From Pelagimonas varians (GTDB lineage: Bacteria > Pseudomonadota > Alphaproteobacteria > Rhodobacterales > Rhodobacteraceae): a stretch of DNA of 64,000 nt. Position numbers and translations under genes: made by a program. The notes beneath the pieces were generated by a model. It ran no database searches. It was given only the letters and a program-made list of their open reading frames with translations, and was not told the origin of the DNA. The stretch's first letter is position 1. Each line of letters begins with the position of its first letter. This document shows positions 9,409 through 17,817 of this stretch, piece by piece. The DNA is taken from positions 1-64,000 of the forward strand of contig NZ_QKMF01000021.1 of the NCBI RefSeq assembly GCF_003208435.1, read 5' to 3'.

Positions 9409-10245
9409 CTACAAGTTTCTTAAGAACACAATTTCAATTCGGTTGTTACGGATATCCATTGTGTTCTCGCGGGTAGGTTCACGGTCCGCATATGAAGTGA
9501 CCCTTTTTACCCGACCAGCCTCCAAGCCAGAGGAAAGCATCAGCTGCCGGAACTCAGAGGCCCGTTGTGCGGACACATCCCAAGAAGGGTTTTCAGCCAA
9601 AACAATTGGATAGGCAGAGGTATGCCCCTCAACAGCAAGCGGATTGGATACGATATAGGATGCCTCGACCAGCACTCTCGACAGGTCTTTCAGCAGGGCT
9701 GTCGGTCTGGCTCGATCATCGAACAGCCGGGCGTTTTCCGTTTCGAACAACTCGATAACCAGCCCCTCGTCGGTGACCCGGGTCATTATGTGCTCTAGTA
9801 GTTCGTCGGCGACCATGCTTTCGCCGCCTCTCCCCATCAAAAAATCTTCGACCTCTTCGAACACTTCGTCTTCTGCGGCTTTGTCGGCGTCTTCACCCGA
9901 CGCGAAACCACCAGCAGCTTGGTTGTTGGCTTGCGCCTTCAAGCTCGTGGAACCCGTTCCCATTCGGGGCAAAGTATTCTCGGCAAAGACAGAATCCCCG
10001 CCTAACGCACCGCTCCCGCCACCGGAAACCCGTGCCATGGCAATCGTAGGACTAAAATAATCCGCTATGCCTTTGCGTTGTTTTTCAGTTGTTGCATTCA
10101 ACAGCCACATCAACAAAAAGAAAGCCATCATTGCTGTCACAAAGTCGGCATACGCCACTTTCCAAGCACCACCATGATGCCCATCGCCAGCGACGATTTT
10201 CTTTCGTTTGATGATGACTGGCCGCACATTGCTGTCGCCACTCAT
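9409..10245 (-). CDS. motB: Flagellar motor stator protein MotB
   Basis: 278 residues from the ATG at 10243-10245, which is preceded by a GGTGGTGAG ribosome-binding region; a GTG further upstream has none. The single N-terminal membrane helix carries the proton-binding aspartate (AYADFVTAMMAFFLL, D34). A Gly/Ala linker follows, then an OmpA-like peptidoglycan-binding domain (about 160-275) with GHTSAYPI and RNNRIEIVF. It anchors MotA to the cell wall. It is the first minus-strand gene of the motility run; the region upstream has several TTAA motifs. Confidence 0.93.
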   Translation of the reverse strand: MSGDSNVRPVIIKRKKIVAGDGHHGGAWKVAYADFVTAMMAFFLLMWLLNATTEKQRKGIADYFSPTIAMARVSGGGSGALGGDSVFAENTLPRMGTGSTSLKAQANNQAAGGFASGEDADKAAEDEVFEEVEDFLMGRGGESMVADELLEHIMTRVTDEGLVIELFETENARLFDDRARPTALLKDLSRVLVEASYIVSNPLAVEGHTSAYPIVLAENPSWDVSAQRASEFRQLMLSSGLEAGRVKRVTSYADREPTRENTMDIRNNRIEIVFLRNL

Positions 10246-10453
10246 CTCACCACCTTTTTTACTCACCGAGGAAAGGTTTAACCCGTAGGGGTTTACCACC
10301 GCGTTAATGTTTAAAAATGTTGGGTTAAAAGATGGTCGAAATCTGTGTTCCGAATTTCACACAGCCGGACAACATCGTGCATTGATGAATGGACAGATTC
10401 CTCTATAAATTCTAGAAATGTGCATTGAAAATATGAATTGGAGAGAAGCAGGC

Positions 10454-12610
10454 ATGCCGCAATTTCGCATGAAAACGGTCAAAAGCCGCGCCTTGGTTGG
10501 CTGCATATCTCTTTCGGCGGCCTTGGGTTCCGTTGCGTTTTTCGCTTCAGCCCAAGAAAACAGGAACATTGTTTCCAACAACCTTTACGGCTCGCCCGGG
10601 CTTGTGGACATGCCGACAGCCGAAGCGCTGCCTGACGGGACGTTGACCACCACAGTCGCACAGCTGGGTGAAACCACCAGAACATCGATTAGCTTTCAAA
10701 TCTCTGAACGTCTGAGCGCAAGCTTTCGATATTCGGCTTTGGCAGGATATACCGGCGGCTGGGACAATACATATTTTGATAGAAGCTTCGACCTACGCTA
10801 TCAAATATTGACTGAATCGCAATATCGGCCATCCTTGACCTTGGGCCTCCAAGATGTGTTGGGAACCGGCCTATACAGCGGCGAATATTTGGTTGCCACC
10901 AAGACCCTCACTCCGGGTTTGAAAGTTACCGGCGGCTTTGGTTGGGGTCGATTTGGCGGGAATAACCCTTTTGCCACCACTGGAACACGCCCTGATGAAA
11001 CGTTGGAAGAAGGCGGAATTCCGACTGTTGATCGCTGGTTCCGTGGTGACGTTGCGGCCTTTGGTGGGGTTTCGTATGCGCCAAACGATCGCTGGAATTT
11101 CAAACTGGAATATTCCTCAGACATCTATGAAGCTGAAGATGAGCGCGGTCAAATCAACTACACAAGTCCTTGGAATTTTGGCGTCGACTACCATTTCAAA
11201 AACGGCAATCAGATGTCGATTTATCACGCCTATGGTGACACATTAGGCGCTCAGTTCTCAATCGCTGTTAATCCCAGAACTCAAGGAGTTCCCGGTGGCT
11301 TTGAAACAGCTGGCCTGCCCATAAAGCCAAGAAACCCAAGCGATGTCCGCGATCTGGGCTGGACAACAAATCCAAATGCCTCCGCTTCGGCACAAGCTGC
11401 ATTGACGCAACTTGCGGCCAAAGACGGTTTGATTGTCGAAGGCCTGACCCTCGAAGCACATCGGGCAACTGTTCGTGTCGTAAATCCAACTTACAACGTT
11501 CCTTCACAGGCCATCGGACGATTGGCACGCTCCATGTCGCGCAGCATGCCCGCGTCGGTCGAAGAATTCGTGATCATTCCAATCGCGACTGGCATTCCAA
11601 TGTCAGCGATTGTTTTGAAACGTTCGGATTTGGAAAGGTTGGAGCATGAGGCCGCCACTGACATGCTGGTTCAAACCAGCGTTGTGGATGCTTACAAGTT
11701 GGCCCCTGCCCCGAACCCCGGAATTTATCCCAAATTCACTTGGGCAATTACACCTTATGTAGATGCTTCGGTGTTTGATCCCGATCAACCGGTTCGACTT
11801 GACGCTGGCATTCGCGCAAAAGCTGATTACGAGATTACATCGAACATCATTTTATCCGGATCGATCACCAAAAAATTGCTGGGGAACCTCGACGAAGATC
11901 CGCGGCAAGATGAATCCGGCCTGCCTCGTGTACGTACCGACAACGCCTTATATTCGGCCGAAGGCGACCCTGCGATCGAATATTTACAACTGGCAATGTA
12001 CGGGCGCCCAGCATCACAGTTCTATTCCCGCGTTTCTGTTGGATATCTGGAACGCATGTATGGTGGACTTTCAACAGAAATCCTGTGGAAACCCGTCGGC
12101 AGCCGTTTGGCGCTTGGAGCTGAGTTGAACTACATCCAACGCCGTGATTACAATCAGCTGTTCGGCTTTCAGGATATGACAACTGAAGACCCCGTTTCCG
12201 GAGAAGAGTTTGAGATACCTCACTTGAACGGCCATGTTTCTGCCTACTACGATATGGGCAAAGGTTTTCACGGTCAGCTAGACGTGGGTCGCTACCTTGC
12301 TGGCGACTATGGTGCCACCATCACGCTAGACAAAGAATTCAGCAACGGTTGGAAAGTTGGCGCTTATGCGACCTTTACAGATGTAACTTCGGAAGAATTT
12401 GGCGAAGGGTCGTTTGACAAAGGACTACGTTTTTGGATTCCGTTGTCGCCGTTCATTGGTCAACCAAGCCGCAAAGTTAACCCGACAGTTATTCAATCCC
12501 TGTCACGTGATGGCGGTGCCCGTTTGAAAGTACGTGGGCGGCTTTATGAACATGTTCGGGAATACCACGAACCTGAAATTGCAAAATCCTGGGGAAGGTT
12601 CTGGCGATGA
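10454..12610 (+). CDS. YjbH-family outer-membrane exopolysaccharide protein
   Basis: 718 residues from the ATG at 10454, chosen because GGAGAG lies 8 bp upstream; an ATG 36 bp earlier has no RBS. Signal peptide of about 33 residues (ending FASAQ). The mature protein begins with a segment typical of the YjbH/GfcD group (NNLYGSPGLVDMPTAEALPDG) and then shows long runs of alternating aromatic/hydrophobic strands, consistent with one or two outer-membrane beta-barrels. In E. coli yjbEFGH directs an exopolysaccharide. Its stop overlaps the next gene (YjbF-like) by 4 bp, matching the known partnership. Confidence 0.85.
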   Translation: MPQFRMKTVKSRALVGCISLSAALGSVAFFASAQENRNIVSNNLYGSPGLVDMPTAEALPDGTLTTTVAQLGETTRTSISFQISERLSASFRYSALAGYTGGWDNTYFDRSFDLRYQILTESQYRPSLTLGLQDVLGTGLYSGEYLVATKTLTPGLKVTGGFGWGRFGGNNPFATTGTRPDETLEEGGIPTVDRWFRGDVAAFGGVSYAPNDRWNFKLEYSSDIYEAEDERGQINYTSPWNFGVDYHFKNGNQMSIYHAYGDTLGAQFSIAVNPRTQGVPGGFETAGLPIKPRNPSDVRDLGWTTNPNASASAQAALTQLAAKDGLIVEGLTLEAHRATVRVVNPTYNVPSQAIGRLARSMSRSMPASVEEFVIIPIATGIPMSAIVLKRSDLERLEHEAATDMLVQTSVVDAYKLAPAPNPGIYPKFTWAITPYVDASVFDPDQPVRLDAGIRAKADYEITSNIILSGSITKKLLGNLDEDPRQDESGLPRVRTDNALYSAEGDPAIEYLQLAMYGRPASQFYSRVSVGYLERMYGGLSTEILWKPVGSRLALGAELNYIQRRDYNQLFGFQDMTTEDPVSGEEFEIPHLNGHVSAYYDMGKGFHGQLDVGRYLAGDYGATITLDKEFSNGWKVGAYATFTDVTSEEFGEGSFDKGLRFWIPLSPFIGQPSRKVNPTVIQSLSRDGGARLKVRGRLYEHVREYHEPEIAKSWGRFWR

Positions 12611-13278
12611 ACATTCGAACTTGTGCCAAACTGGGGCTTGCGGTCGCCAGCCTATTGGCAGTCGCAGCGTGCAGCAGCTCGCAACCTAATGCGCTTGAAA
12701 GGGCCAAGTCTTTTCCGGCAATGCTGTCGAACAAGAAGCCAGCCCCGCCGGTTGTGAGCCCGCAGCAGATCAACGCGTTGCTGGCCAGTTCTGGAAAACC
12801 GTCGTCGGTTTTTGTGATAGAAAAAACGACAGCTCAGTTCATTATGGTTGAAGTCGAAAGAAATGGACGGATGCAAACCTTTGGGTCGTCATCACGTCAG
12901 GCCATTGTTGTTGATCGCGGCAAAATGGTGTCAACACGCGGTTTTGGCGGTGACTTGATGTCCTCCGAAGAAGGCGCGTTGATGTCTAAGGTTCGGTCAC
13001 GGTCAGCCGGCACAGTCAACTATGCGCAGCGGTTTTTGACATCTGACAACAGAACGATCACTTCGGTTTACGAATGTAAACTTGCGACTGGCGGAACGGT
13101 TCCGGTGGCCTTGGGTGCCGTAAATAGCAGGGGCACCGTTGTCACTGCAGATTGCTCTGATCCTTATGTGTCATTTACCAACACATATGTTGTCGAAAGC
13201 GGAGGATATATCCTGAGCGGTCGGCAATGGATGGGGCCAACAATTGGCTACATGAACATCCAGCCCATCCGAAAATAA
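12607..13278 (+). CDS. YjbF/GfcB-family lipoprotein of exopolysaccharide export
   Basis: 223 residues with a lipoprotein signal peptide: lipobox LAVAAC gives lipidated Cys22. The remainder is the beta-rich YjbF/GfcB-type domain (GRMQTFGSSSRQAIVVDRGK; SVYECKLATGG; GYILSGRQWMGPTIGYMNIQ). It overlaps the yjbH-like gene by an ATGA, so the two are co-translated. Likely located in the outer-membrane inner leaflet as a periplasmic partner of YjbH in polysaccharide secretion. Its biochemical role is not known. Confidence 0.82.
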   Translation: MNIRTCAKLGLAVASLLAVAACSSSQPNALERAKSFPAMLSNKKPAPPVVSPQQINALLASSGKPSSVFVIEKTTAQFIMVEVERNGRMQTFGSSSRQAIVVDRGKMVSTRGFGGDLMSSEEGALMSKVRSRSAGTVNYAQRFLTSDNRTITSVYECKLATGGTVPVALGAVNSRGTVVTADCSDPYVSFTNTYVVESGGYILSGRQWMGPTIGYMNIQPIRK

Positions 13279-13294
13279 AACCGGAACCAACGAA

Positions 13295-13912
13295 TTAGTG
13301 GAGCGAAATTTTGCGAAGAACCGTCGCAGTCATGAGTTTCACATCACCGCAAAAGGATTGGTTTTCCGCATAAATCAAGTCAAGCTTGGCCTTTTTAGGC
13401 ACACAACGGCGGCAGTAAACCTCTTCGGTTTCTTCCGCCGTTTTGCATGGCTCAAGCAACCGCTCTTCTGTCCGATGAAATGCTAGAGTGGCAAGGCCAG
13501 TGACCCCCGGCCGTGATTGTAGCACCTTCGAATACAGCTCCGGAAACATGTCAACGTATCTACGAAGCGGTGGGCGTGGACCCACAAAACTGATGTCACC
13601 GCGAAAAATATTCCACAGCTGGGGCAACTCATCCAGCCGATACCGTCGCAGGAATTGACCCGTTTTAGTGATCCTGTTCGACTTGTCACCGCCCGAAACA
13701 CCGCTATCAGCATCGTCATGATACATTGTGCGGAATTTCATCAGGCCAAACGGCTGATCCGGTGTCTTCATCCGTTCAGACACATAGATCACAGGCCGCC
13801 CCTCGCGAATAAGAATGGCAAAAGCAACCAAAACAATCGCTGGTGCCAAAGGCACCAGAAACAACAGCACAAAGAAGATATCCGCGGCGCGCTTTCCAAA
13901 TGTCATGGCCAA
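13295..13912 (-). CDS. Undecaprenyl-phosphate sugar-phosphate transferase (PglC/bacterial sugar transferase family)
   Basis: 205 residues: a short basic N-terminus, one membrane-entering hydrophobic helix (about 10-33) and a compact cytosolic domain with the family motifs KFRTMYHDD, LRRYRLDELPQLWNI and SFVGPRPPL. The DE pair in RLDELPQ is the catalytic/metal centre of monotopic phosphoglycosyl transferases. It moves a sugar phosphate onto the lipid carrier, starting polysaccharide repeat-unit synthesis at the inner membrane. Its start overlaps the upstream epimerase gene by 10 bp. Size fits the PglC class rather than the larger WcaJ class. Donor sugar cannot be predicted. Confidence 0.9.
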   Translation of the reverse strand: MAMTFGKRAADIFFVLLFLVPLAPAIVLVAFAILIREGRPVIYVSERMKTPDQPFGLMKFRTMYHDDADSGVSGGDKSNRITKTGQFLRRYRLDELPQLWNIFRGDISFVGPRPPLRRYVDMFPELYSKVLQSRPGVTGLATLAFHRTEERLLEPCKTAEETEEVYCRRCVPKKAKLDLIYAENQSFCGDVKLMTATVLRKISLH

Positions 13913-14760
13913 ACGCCCCCACGGCGCGCACTATTAACCAAGTAAGACGCGTCTGATGAACGGTCTGACAAAGGCAATATTCGCGCCAGTTTTGACGTAT
14001 TGAGAGACACTGACGCAATCGCCTGCGGCGGCGCATCTTGCCAAGCCACCCGACACCCGACGGCCAAGGCTAAATCATGCATCGCCGTCACTGCGGGTGC
14101 GGCAATATTGACTGGCCCCGCAATATCTTTGACAAGTACCAACGCAACAATAGCACGGGCCAGATCATCTGGCGCGACATAACTGCGCAGGGGTCCCTGC
14201 CCGTCCGCGAACCGATCCAGCCGCAAGCTGCCGCCTGGTTTCATATTGGCAAAAAGCGAATCCGCACCAGCCACATTGGCAATGCGCATAGAAACCATGC
14301 TGGGTGCGCCCGGTTCCTGAGACAACTGCTCAATCAAACGCTCCATGCTTCGCTTGGACTTGCCATACTCAGTGGGTGGTTCGACATCGTCTTCTTCCCG
14401 AAGCGGCGCTCCGTTTGGGTGATAAACCGCAGCGCTCGAACAATGCAAAACGCGGGTCGCACCAAGGGATGACGCCAACTCAATGGCAGAGCGTGCAAGC
14501 GTAGAATTGCTGTCCAGACTATGCCCAGACCCCGGAACGGCCCCCCAAAGCGCTACAATCGCATCAACACATGGGAGGTGATCTGTTCTATCACCGGGAG
14601 ACCACTGCACATCGCCCGCCCTCTTCGGGCTCTGCCTAGCGCAATATACGAGATCGACCAAAGGCGAGCGCTGTTCCGCCCAAACTGCGCGCAGCATTTT
14701 TCCCAGTTTCCCGCTTGCGCCCAGCACAAGAACTTTCATATTTTGCGGACTTGGCGCCAC
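13903..14760 (-). CDS. NAD-dependent epimerase/dehydratase (extended SDR)
   Basis: 285 residues with a Rossmann fold: nucleotide-binding GASGKLGKM (about 14-22) and active-site residues S-S-A-A-V-Y and Y-G-K-S-K (the SDR YxxxK). The GTG at 14758-14760 is preferred because GAGG lies 7 bp upstream; an ATG 21 bp inside has no RBS. Probably makes or modifies the nucleotide sugar used by the overlapping sugar transferase. Lineage within SDRs (UDP-glucose 4-epimerase-like versus other) is not resolvable by eye. Divergent from the wza-like gene with a 100-bp shared promoter region. Confidence 0.8.
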   Translation of the reverse strand: MAPSPQNMKVLVLGASGKLGKMLRAVWAEQRSPLVDLVYCARQSPKRAGDVQWSPGDRTDHLPCVDAIVALWGAVPGSGHSLDSNSTLARSAIELASSLGATRVLHCSSAAVYHPNGAPLREEDDVEPPTEYGKSKRSMERLIEQLSQEPGAPSMVSMRIANVAGADSLFANMKPGGSLRLDRFADGQGPLRSYVAPDDLARAIVALVLVKDIAGPVNIAAPAVTAMHDLALAVGCRVAWQDAPPQAIASVSLNTSKLARILPLSDRSSDASYLVNSARRGGVWP

Positions 14761-14860
14761 GGTTTGACCTCAATCTGCTTTCAAATGATCGTCGAACTGT
14801 CTATCAGTTACTCAAAAAGCTACAAATGAATTAGTGGCCATTTGAAGGTCGGGGGCGAAA

Positions 14861-15985
14861 TTGCATTCCAAACTGAAATTGATCGCGACTGTTGTATCGC
14901 TTGTGGCCGTTTCGGCGTGCTCCGTATTGCCTCGGGGGTCGGGTGTCCAATCCGAAGTGACCGATGTGCAGTATTCGGAAAACCCGACTTACCAAGTTGT
15001 AGAAGTAACCCGCGCCAATATTCCCGGATTGTTGGCTTGGCCATCGGCAGGGTGGCATGGTCATTTCCATTGGCCGCAGACATCAAGTGGTAGCAACTCA
15101 TCTATCATTCGAACCGGTGACAAAATAAACGTGACCATCTGGGACAGCCAAGAGAATTCTCTTTTGACCAACCCGGGTGAACGCTACACGAATATTGACA
15201 ACGTCGAAGTTGATTCAAATGGCTCCGTCTTTTTGCCCTATGTCAACAAGGTCGGTATCCGTGGTTTGACCTCTTCTGGCGCACGCGCGAAAATACAGGA
15301 ACGTTTGGAACCAATTGTGCCATCCGCACAGGTTCAGGTCAGCCTACAACAGGGCCGCGATCATTCGATTGATGTCGTTGGCGGTGTGAAAAACCCGGGC
15401 AGCTATCCGATGCCCTCCCGAAACTACAAAGTTCTCAATGTTTTGGCTGATGCCGGCGGCATCCCTCCTGCACTTCGCAATCCGCGCGTTCGTCTTTTGC
15501 GCGGCAGTGAAACATATGAAATTTCCGCAGAACTTTTGATGTCTGACGGGTCTAAAAACGCTCTGTTGCGGCCTCGGGATTCTTTGATCATTGAAGAGGA
15601 CGACCGGAGTTTTGTCGCCTTTGGAGCCTCTGGCAAAGAGGATCTCATTTACTTCCCTAAGGAAGAACTGACAGCACTTGAAGCTATTTCATTGATGGGC
15701 GGACTATCGGACTACCGCGCCGACCCACAGGGGGTTCTTGTGTTGCGCGACTATCCGGTCAGCGCTTTGTCGTCGAGTGGCCAAGCCGGTCCAGACCTGC
15801 AACAAGTTGTGTTCGCGTTTAACCTAATCACGGCAGACGGTCTTTTCGCCGCGCGTAAATTCCCTGTGCAGCCTGGCGACACAGTATTGGCAACTGAATC
15901 TCCGATTACAGCTGTACGCACGATTCTCGAGCTGATCGGCTCTGTGGTTGGCGTATCGGCCCAGACTGCAAATCTCACGCAGTAA
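14861..15985 (+). CDS. Wza-type polysaccharide export lipoprotein
   Basis: 374 residues starting at a TTG preceded by GGGGG. Lipoprotein signal with Cys20 (VAVSAC). Then a polysaccharide biosynthesis/export (Poly_export) domain (about 85-170; IRTGDKINVTIWDSQEN, GSVFLPYVNKV) and two SLBB-like domains (about 175-350; VDVVGGVKNPGSYPMP is the typical SLBB turn). Family members form octameric outer-membrane channels for capsule or exopolysaccharide. It faces away from the epimerase/transferase pair and ends before a bidirectional terminator. No Wzc-like kinase, flippase or polymerase is in the window, so other machinery must be elsewhere. Confidence 0.88.
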   Translation: MHSKLKLIATVVSLVAVSACSVLPRGSGVQSEVTDVQYSENPTYQVVEVTRANIPGLLAWPSAGWHGHFHWPQTSSGSNSSIIRTGDKINVTIWDSQENSLLTNPGERYTNIDNVEVDSNGSVFLPYVNKVGIRGLTSSGARAKIQERLEPIVPSAQVQVSLQQGRDHSIDVVGGVKNPGSYPMPSRNYKVLNVLADAGGIPPALRNPRVRLLRGSETYEISAELLMSDGSKNALLRPRDSLIIEEDDRSFVAFGASGKEDLIYFPKEELTALEAISLMGGLSDYRADPQGVLVLRDYPVSALSSSGQAGPDLQQVVFAFNLITADGLFAARKFPVQPGDTVLATESPITAVRTILELIGSVVGVSAQTANLTQ

Positions 15986-16021
15986 GAGACTGCCACTTGA
16001 GTGCTAACTTTCTACACACAA

Positions 16022-16052
16022 AAAAGGTGCGCCCCGAGAGGCGCACCTTTTA
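16022..16052. terminator. Bidirectional rho-independent terminator between the wza-like gene and cytochrome c gene
   Basis: Perfect stem AAAAGGTGCGCC / GGCGCACCTTTT around a CCGAGA loop, with A-runs on the left and T-runs on the right. It lies between two convergent genes (stops at 15985 and 16087) and can terminate both. Confidence 0.88.
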
Positions 16053-16086
16053 GTTTGACCGGCTCCGATCAGAGCCAAAGCCTGTT

Positions 16087-16512
16087 TTATTCGGCAGCTG
16101 GACCAACCGAAACCAGATAGGCGTATACATCTTCCGCGCCTTTTTTCAGACGGTAAGTCATTTTGGACTTTGCACCGTCGTCACCCAGATGTTCCCGCAG
16201 GAAAGCCTTGGGGTCAGCAACGTAGGCAACGAAAGTCTCTTCGTCCCAAACCAGTCCACCTTCGCCAGCGGCAACAATATCCGAGCCGTATTTGAAGCCT
16301 TCAAATGAACCGGCTGTACGGCCAACAATGCCATAAAGGTTGGGTCCAGTTTTGCCGCCCTTTACGATGTTTTCGCCAGCAGCATCCTGGATCATGTGGC
16401 AAGACTTACATTTCTTGAACACTTTTTCACCGGCAGCTGCGTCGCCAGATTCAGCCAAAGCACCAGAAGCGATAGTTGCTACGGCCAAAGCCGATGCGAT
16501 CGTCAATTTCAT
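16087..16512 (-). CDS. cycA: Soluble c-type cytochrome (cytochrome c2/c550 type)
   Basis: 141 residues from the ATG at 16512, 6 bp after GGAG. Signal peptide 1-20 (SGALA), so the protein is periplasmic. Haem is attached through CKSCH (C35, C38, H39) and the distal ligand is the Met in SKMTYRL (M118). The inserts and the KTGPNLYGIVGR motif are those of the class I cytochrome c2/c550 of Rhodobacter and Paracoccus. It carries electrons between the bc1 complex and terminal oxidases (or a photosynthetic reaction centre, if the organism has one; nothing here tells). The gene symbol is by family analogy. Confidence 0.88.
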   Translation of the reverse strand: MKLTIASALAVATIASGALAESGDAAAGEKVFKKCKSCHMIQDAAGENIVKGGKTGPNLYGIVGRTAGSFEGFKYGSDIVAAGEGGLVWDEETFVAYVADPKAFLREHLGDDGAKSKMTYRLKKGAEDVYAYLVSVGPAAE

Positions 16513-16680
16513 GTTGTTCTCCATCATAGTCGCGCAGTCCTGAGCAACAGCCTATCAAACCGCACGGGGGGGCAACAATAGTCCTAAATGGGAAAAACAT
16601 GCGACCATAAGACCATTGGCATGATCAAGCTGCCAGATCTGGCCCTTGACCAAGATGATTTCGCCCGCCAAGTAGCCAAA

Positions 16681-17223
16681 ATGACAGATCATCAAGACAC
16701 AGATTGGACAGCGGTGATTCCCGCTTGGGTCAACGGAATGCTGGCTCCGGTCGGGAAATTGGCTGCGCACCAACAGGGGCTACGTCACAAGGCCGTGTCA
16801 GTATTTGTAATGTCCGGAACACAGACATTGATCCAGCGCCGCGCATTGGGGAAATACCACACGCCCGGCTTGTGGGCCAACAGCTGCTGTACCCACCCGC
16901 ATTGGGGCGAAAAACCATTGGATTGCGCAATCCGGCGTTTAGACCAAGAGTTGGGGATCAAGGGCATCGTCCCCAGATACCGCGATCAAATCGAGTATCG
17001 TGCAGATGTTGGCAGCGGTCTGATTGAACATGAGGTCGTTGATCTTTTTGTTGCCAAAGCGGATCGCGATCTGGCCATCACCCCAGATCCATCCGAAGTG
17101 ATGGCCTATGAATGGGTTGAGCTTAGCGATTTAAAGCAGCGTGTTTTGGACACGCCTGACCTGTATACTCCGTGGCTGCGGATATACTTGGCGAAATACT
17201 CCGACCGGATTTTCGCAGTCTAG
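16681..17223 (+). CDS. idi: Isopentenyl-diphosphate delta-isomerase, type 1
   Basis: 180 residues from the ATG at 16681; an in-frame ATG at 16588 would add 31 residues not typical of the family, so the shorter form is preferred, although its RBS is weak. Nudix-fold IDI motifs: LRHKAVSVFVM, the metal/active-site TPGLWANSCCTHPHWGE (catalytic Cys and metal-binding His) and RLDQELGI. It interconverts IPP and DMAPP for isoprenoids (quinones, carotenoids). Its stop abuts the stop of the convergent Smr gene with no gap. Confidence 0.88.
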   Translation: MTDHQDTDWTAVIPAWVNGMLAPVGKLAAHQQGLRHKAVSVFVMSGTQTLIQRRALGKYHTPGLWANSCCTHPHWGEKPLDCAIRRLDQELGIKGIVPRYRDQIEYRADVGSGLIEHEVVDLFVAKADRDLAITPDPSEVMAYEWVELSDLKQRVLDTPDLYTPWLRIYLAKYSDRIFAV

Positions 17224-17817
17224 CTAACGAAACCGCCTCAAATACACATAGTAAGCCCCTGCCCCGCCGTGCCGTTGATGCGCTTCCGCCACTTGCAAAA
17301 CCGCTTGTGCGATAGGTGCCATACGGAGCCATTGCGGGACCTGTGTTTTCAAAACACCACGGCGCCGAGGCATCGGATCATACGGGTCTTCGCGGCTGCC
17401 TTTACCTGTGATCACCAGAACCAAGCGGAGGCCTCTGGCCTGCGACGTCAAAATAAAGCGGATCAATTCCGGGTGCGCCTGATCCAACGTCAACCCATGC
17501 AAATCAGTTCGCGCCTCTGGCACCAGTTTTCCGCGCTTCATTCGCGTGAAGGCTTTACTATCCATCTGCAGGGGATCGGACTTGATCTTTTGCGACGTCG
17601 ATTTGGGAAAAACATGGGTTTCAGTTTGTCTAATAGCCCGTTCACCCATCGAAAATGGTGATATCGACTCGCGCGGTGGTTCCACTTTCGGCCGCGAAAT
17701 CTTTTTTGACATTGAGGGTTCGACCGGCTTCGGTCTCTGCTTTTGCAAAGGATCCGTGCGGCGCGCCACTTGTTGCCAAAGCTCAAGTTCCTCAGGGCGC
17801 AGACGCCGTTTGGTCAT
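17224..17817 (-). CDS. Smr-domain protein (MutS2 C-terminal-like nuclease fold)
   Basis: 197 residues: a basic, poorly conserved N-terminal half and a C-terminal Smr domain (about 110-195) with TDLHGLTLDQAHPELIRFI, the LVLVITGKGSR loop, GVLKTQVPQWL and HGGAGAYYVYLRR. Smr domains bind or nick nucleic acids; stand-alone ones in proteobacteria have been linked to RNA/DNA processing and ribosome rescue, but this subtype is uncharacterised as far as I can tell. It overlaps mltA by 4 bp (ATGA) and is the last gene of the timA-mltA-smr run. Confidence 0.88.
   Translation of the reverse strand: MTKRRLRPEELELWQQVARRTDPLQKQRPKPVEPSMSKKISRPKVEPPRESISPFSMGERAIRQTETHVFPKSTSQKIKSDPLQMDSKAFTRMKRGKLVPEARTDLHGLTLDQAHPELIRFILTSQARGLRLVLVITGKGSREDPYDPMPRRRGVLKTQVPQWLRMAPIAQAVLQVAEAHQRHGGAGAYYVYLRRFR

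Noticed and set aside
16588-16680. Upstream ATG extension of the IPP isomerase
   Set aside because: It would add 31 residues not found in the usual family length, and has no strong RBS.
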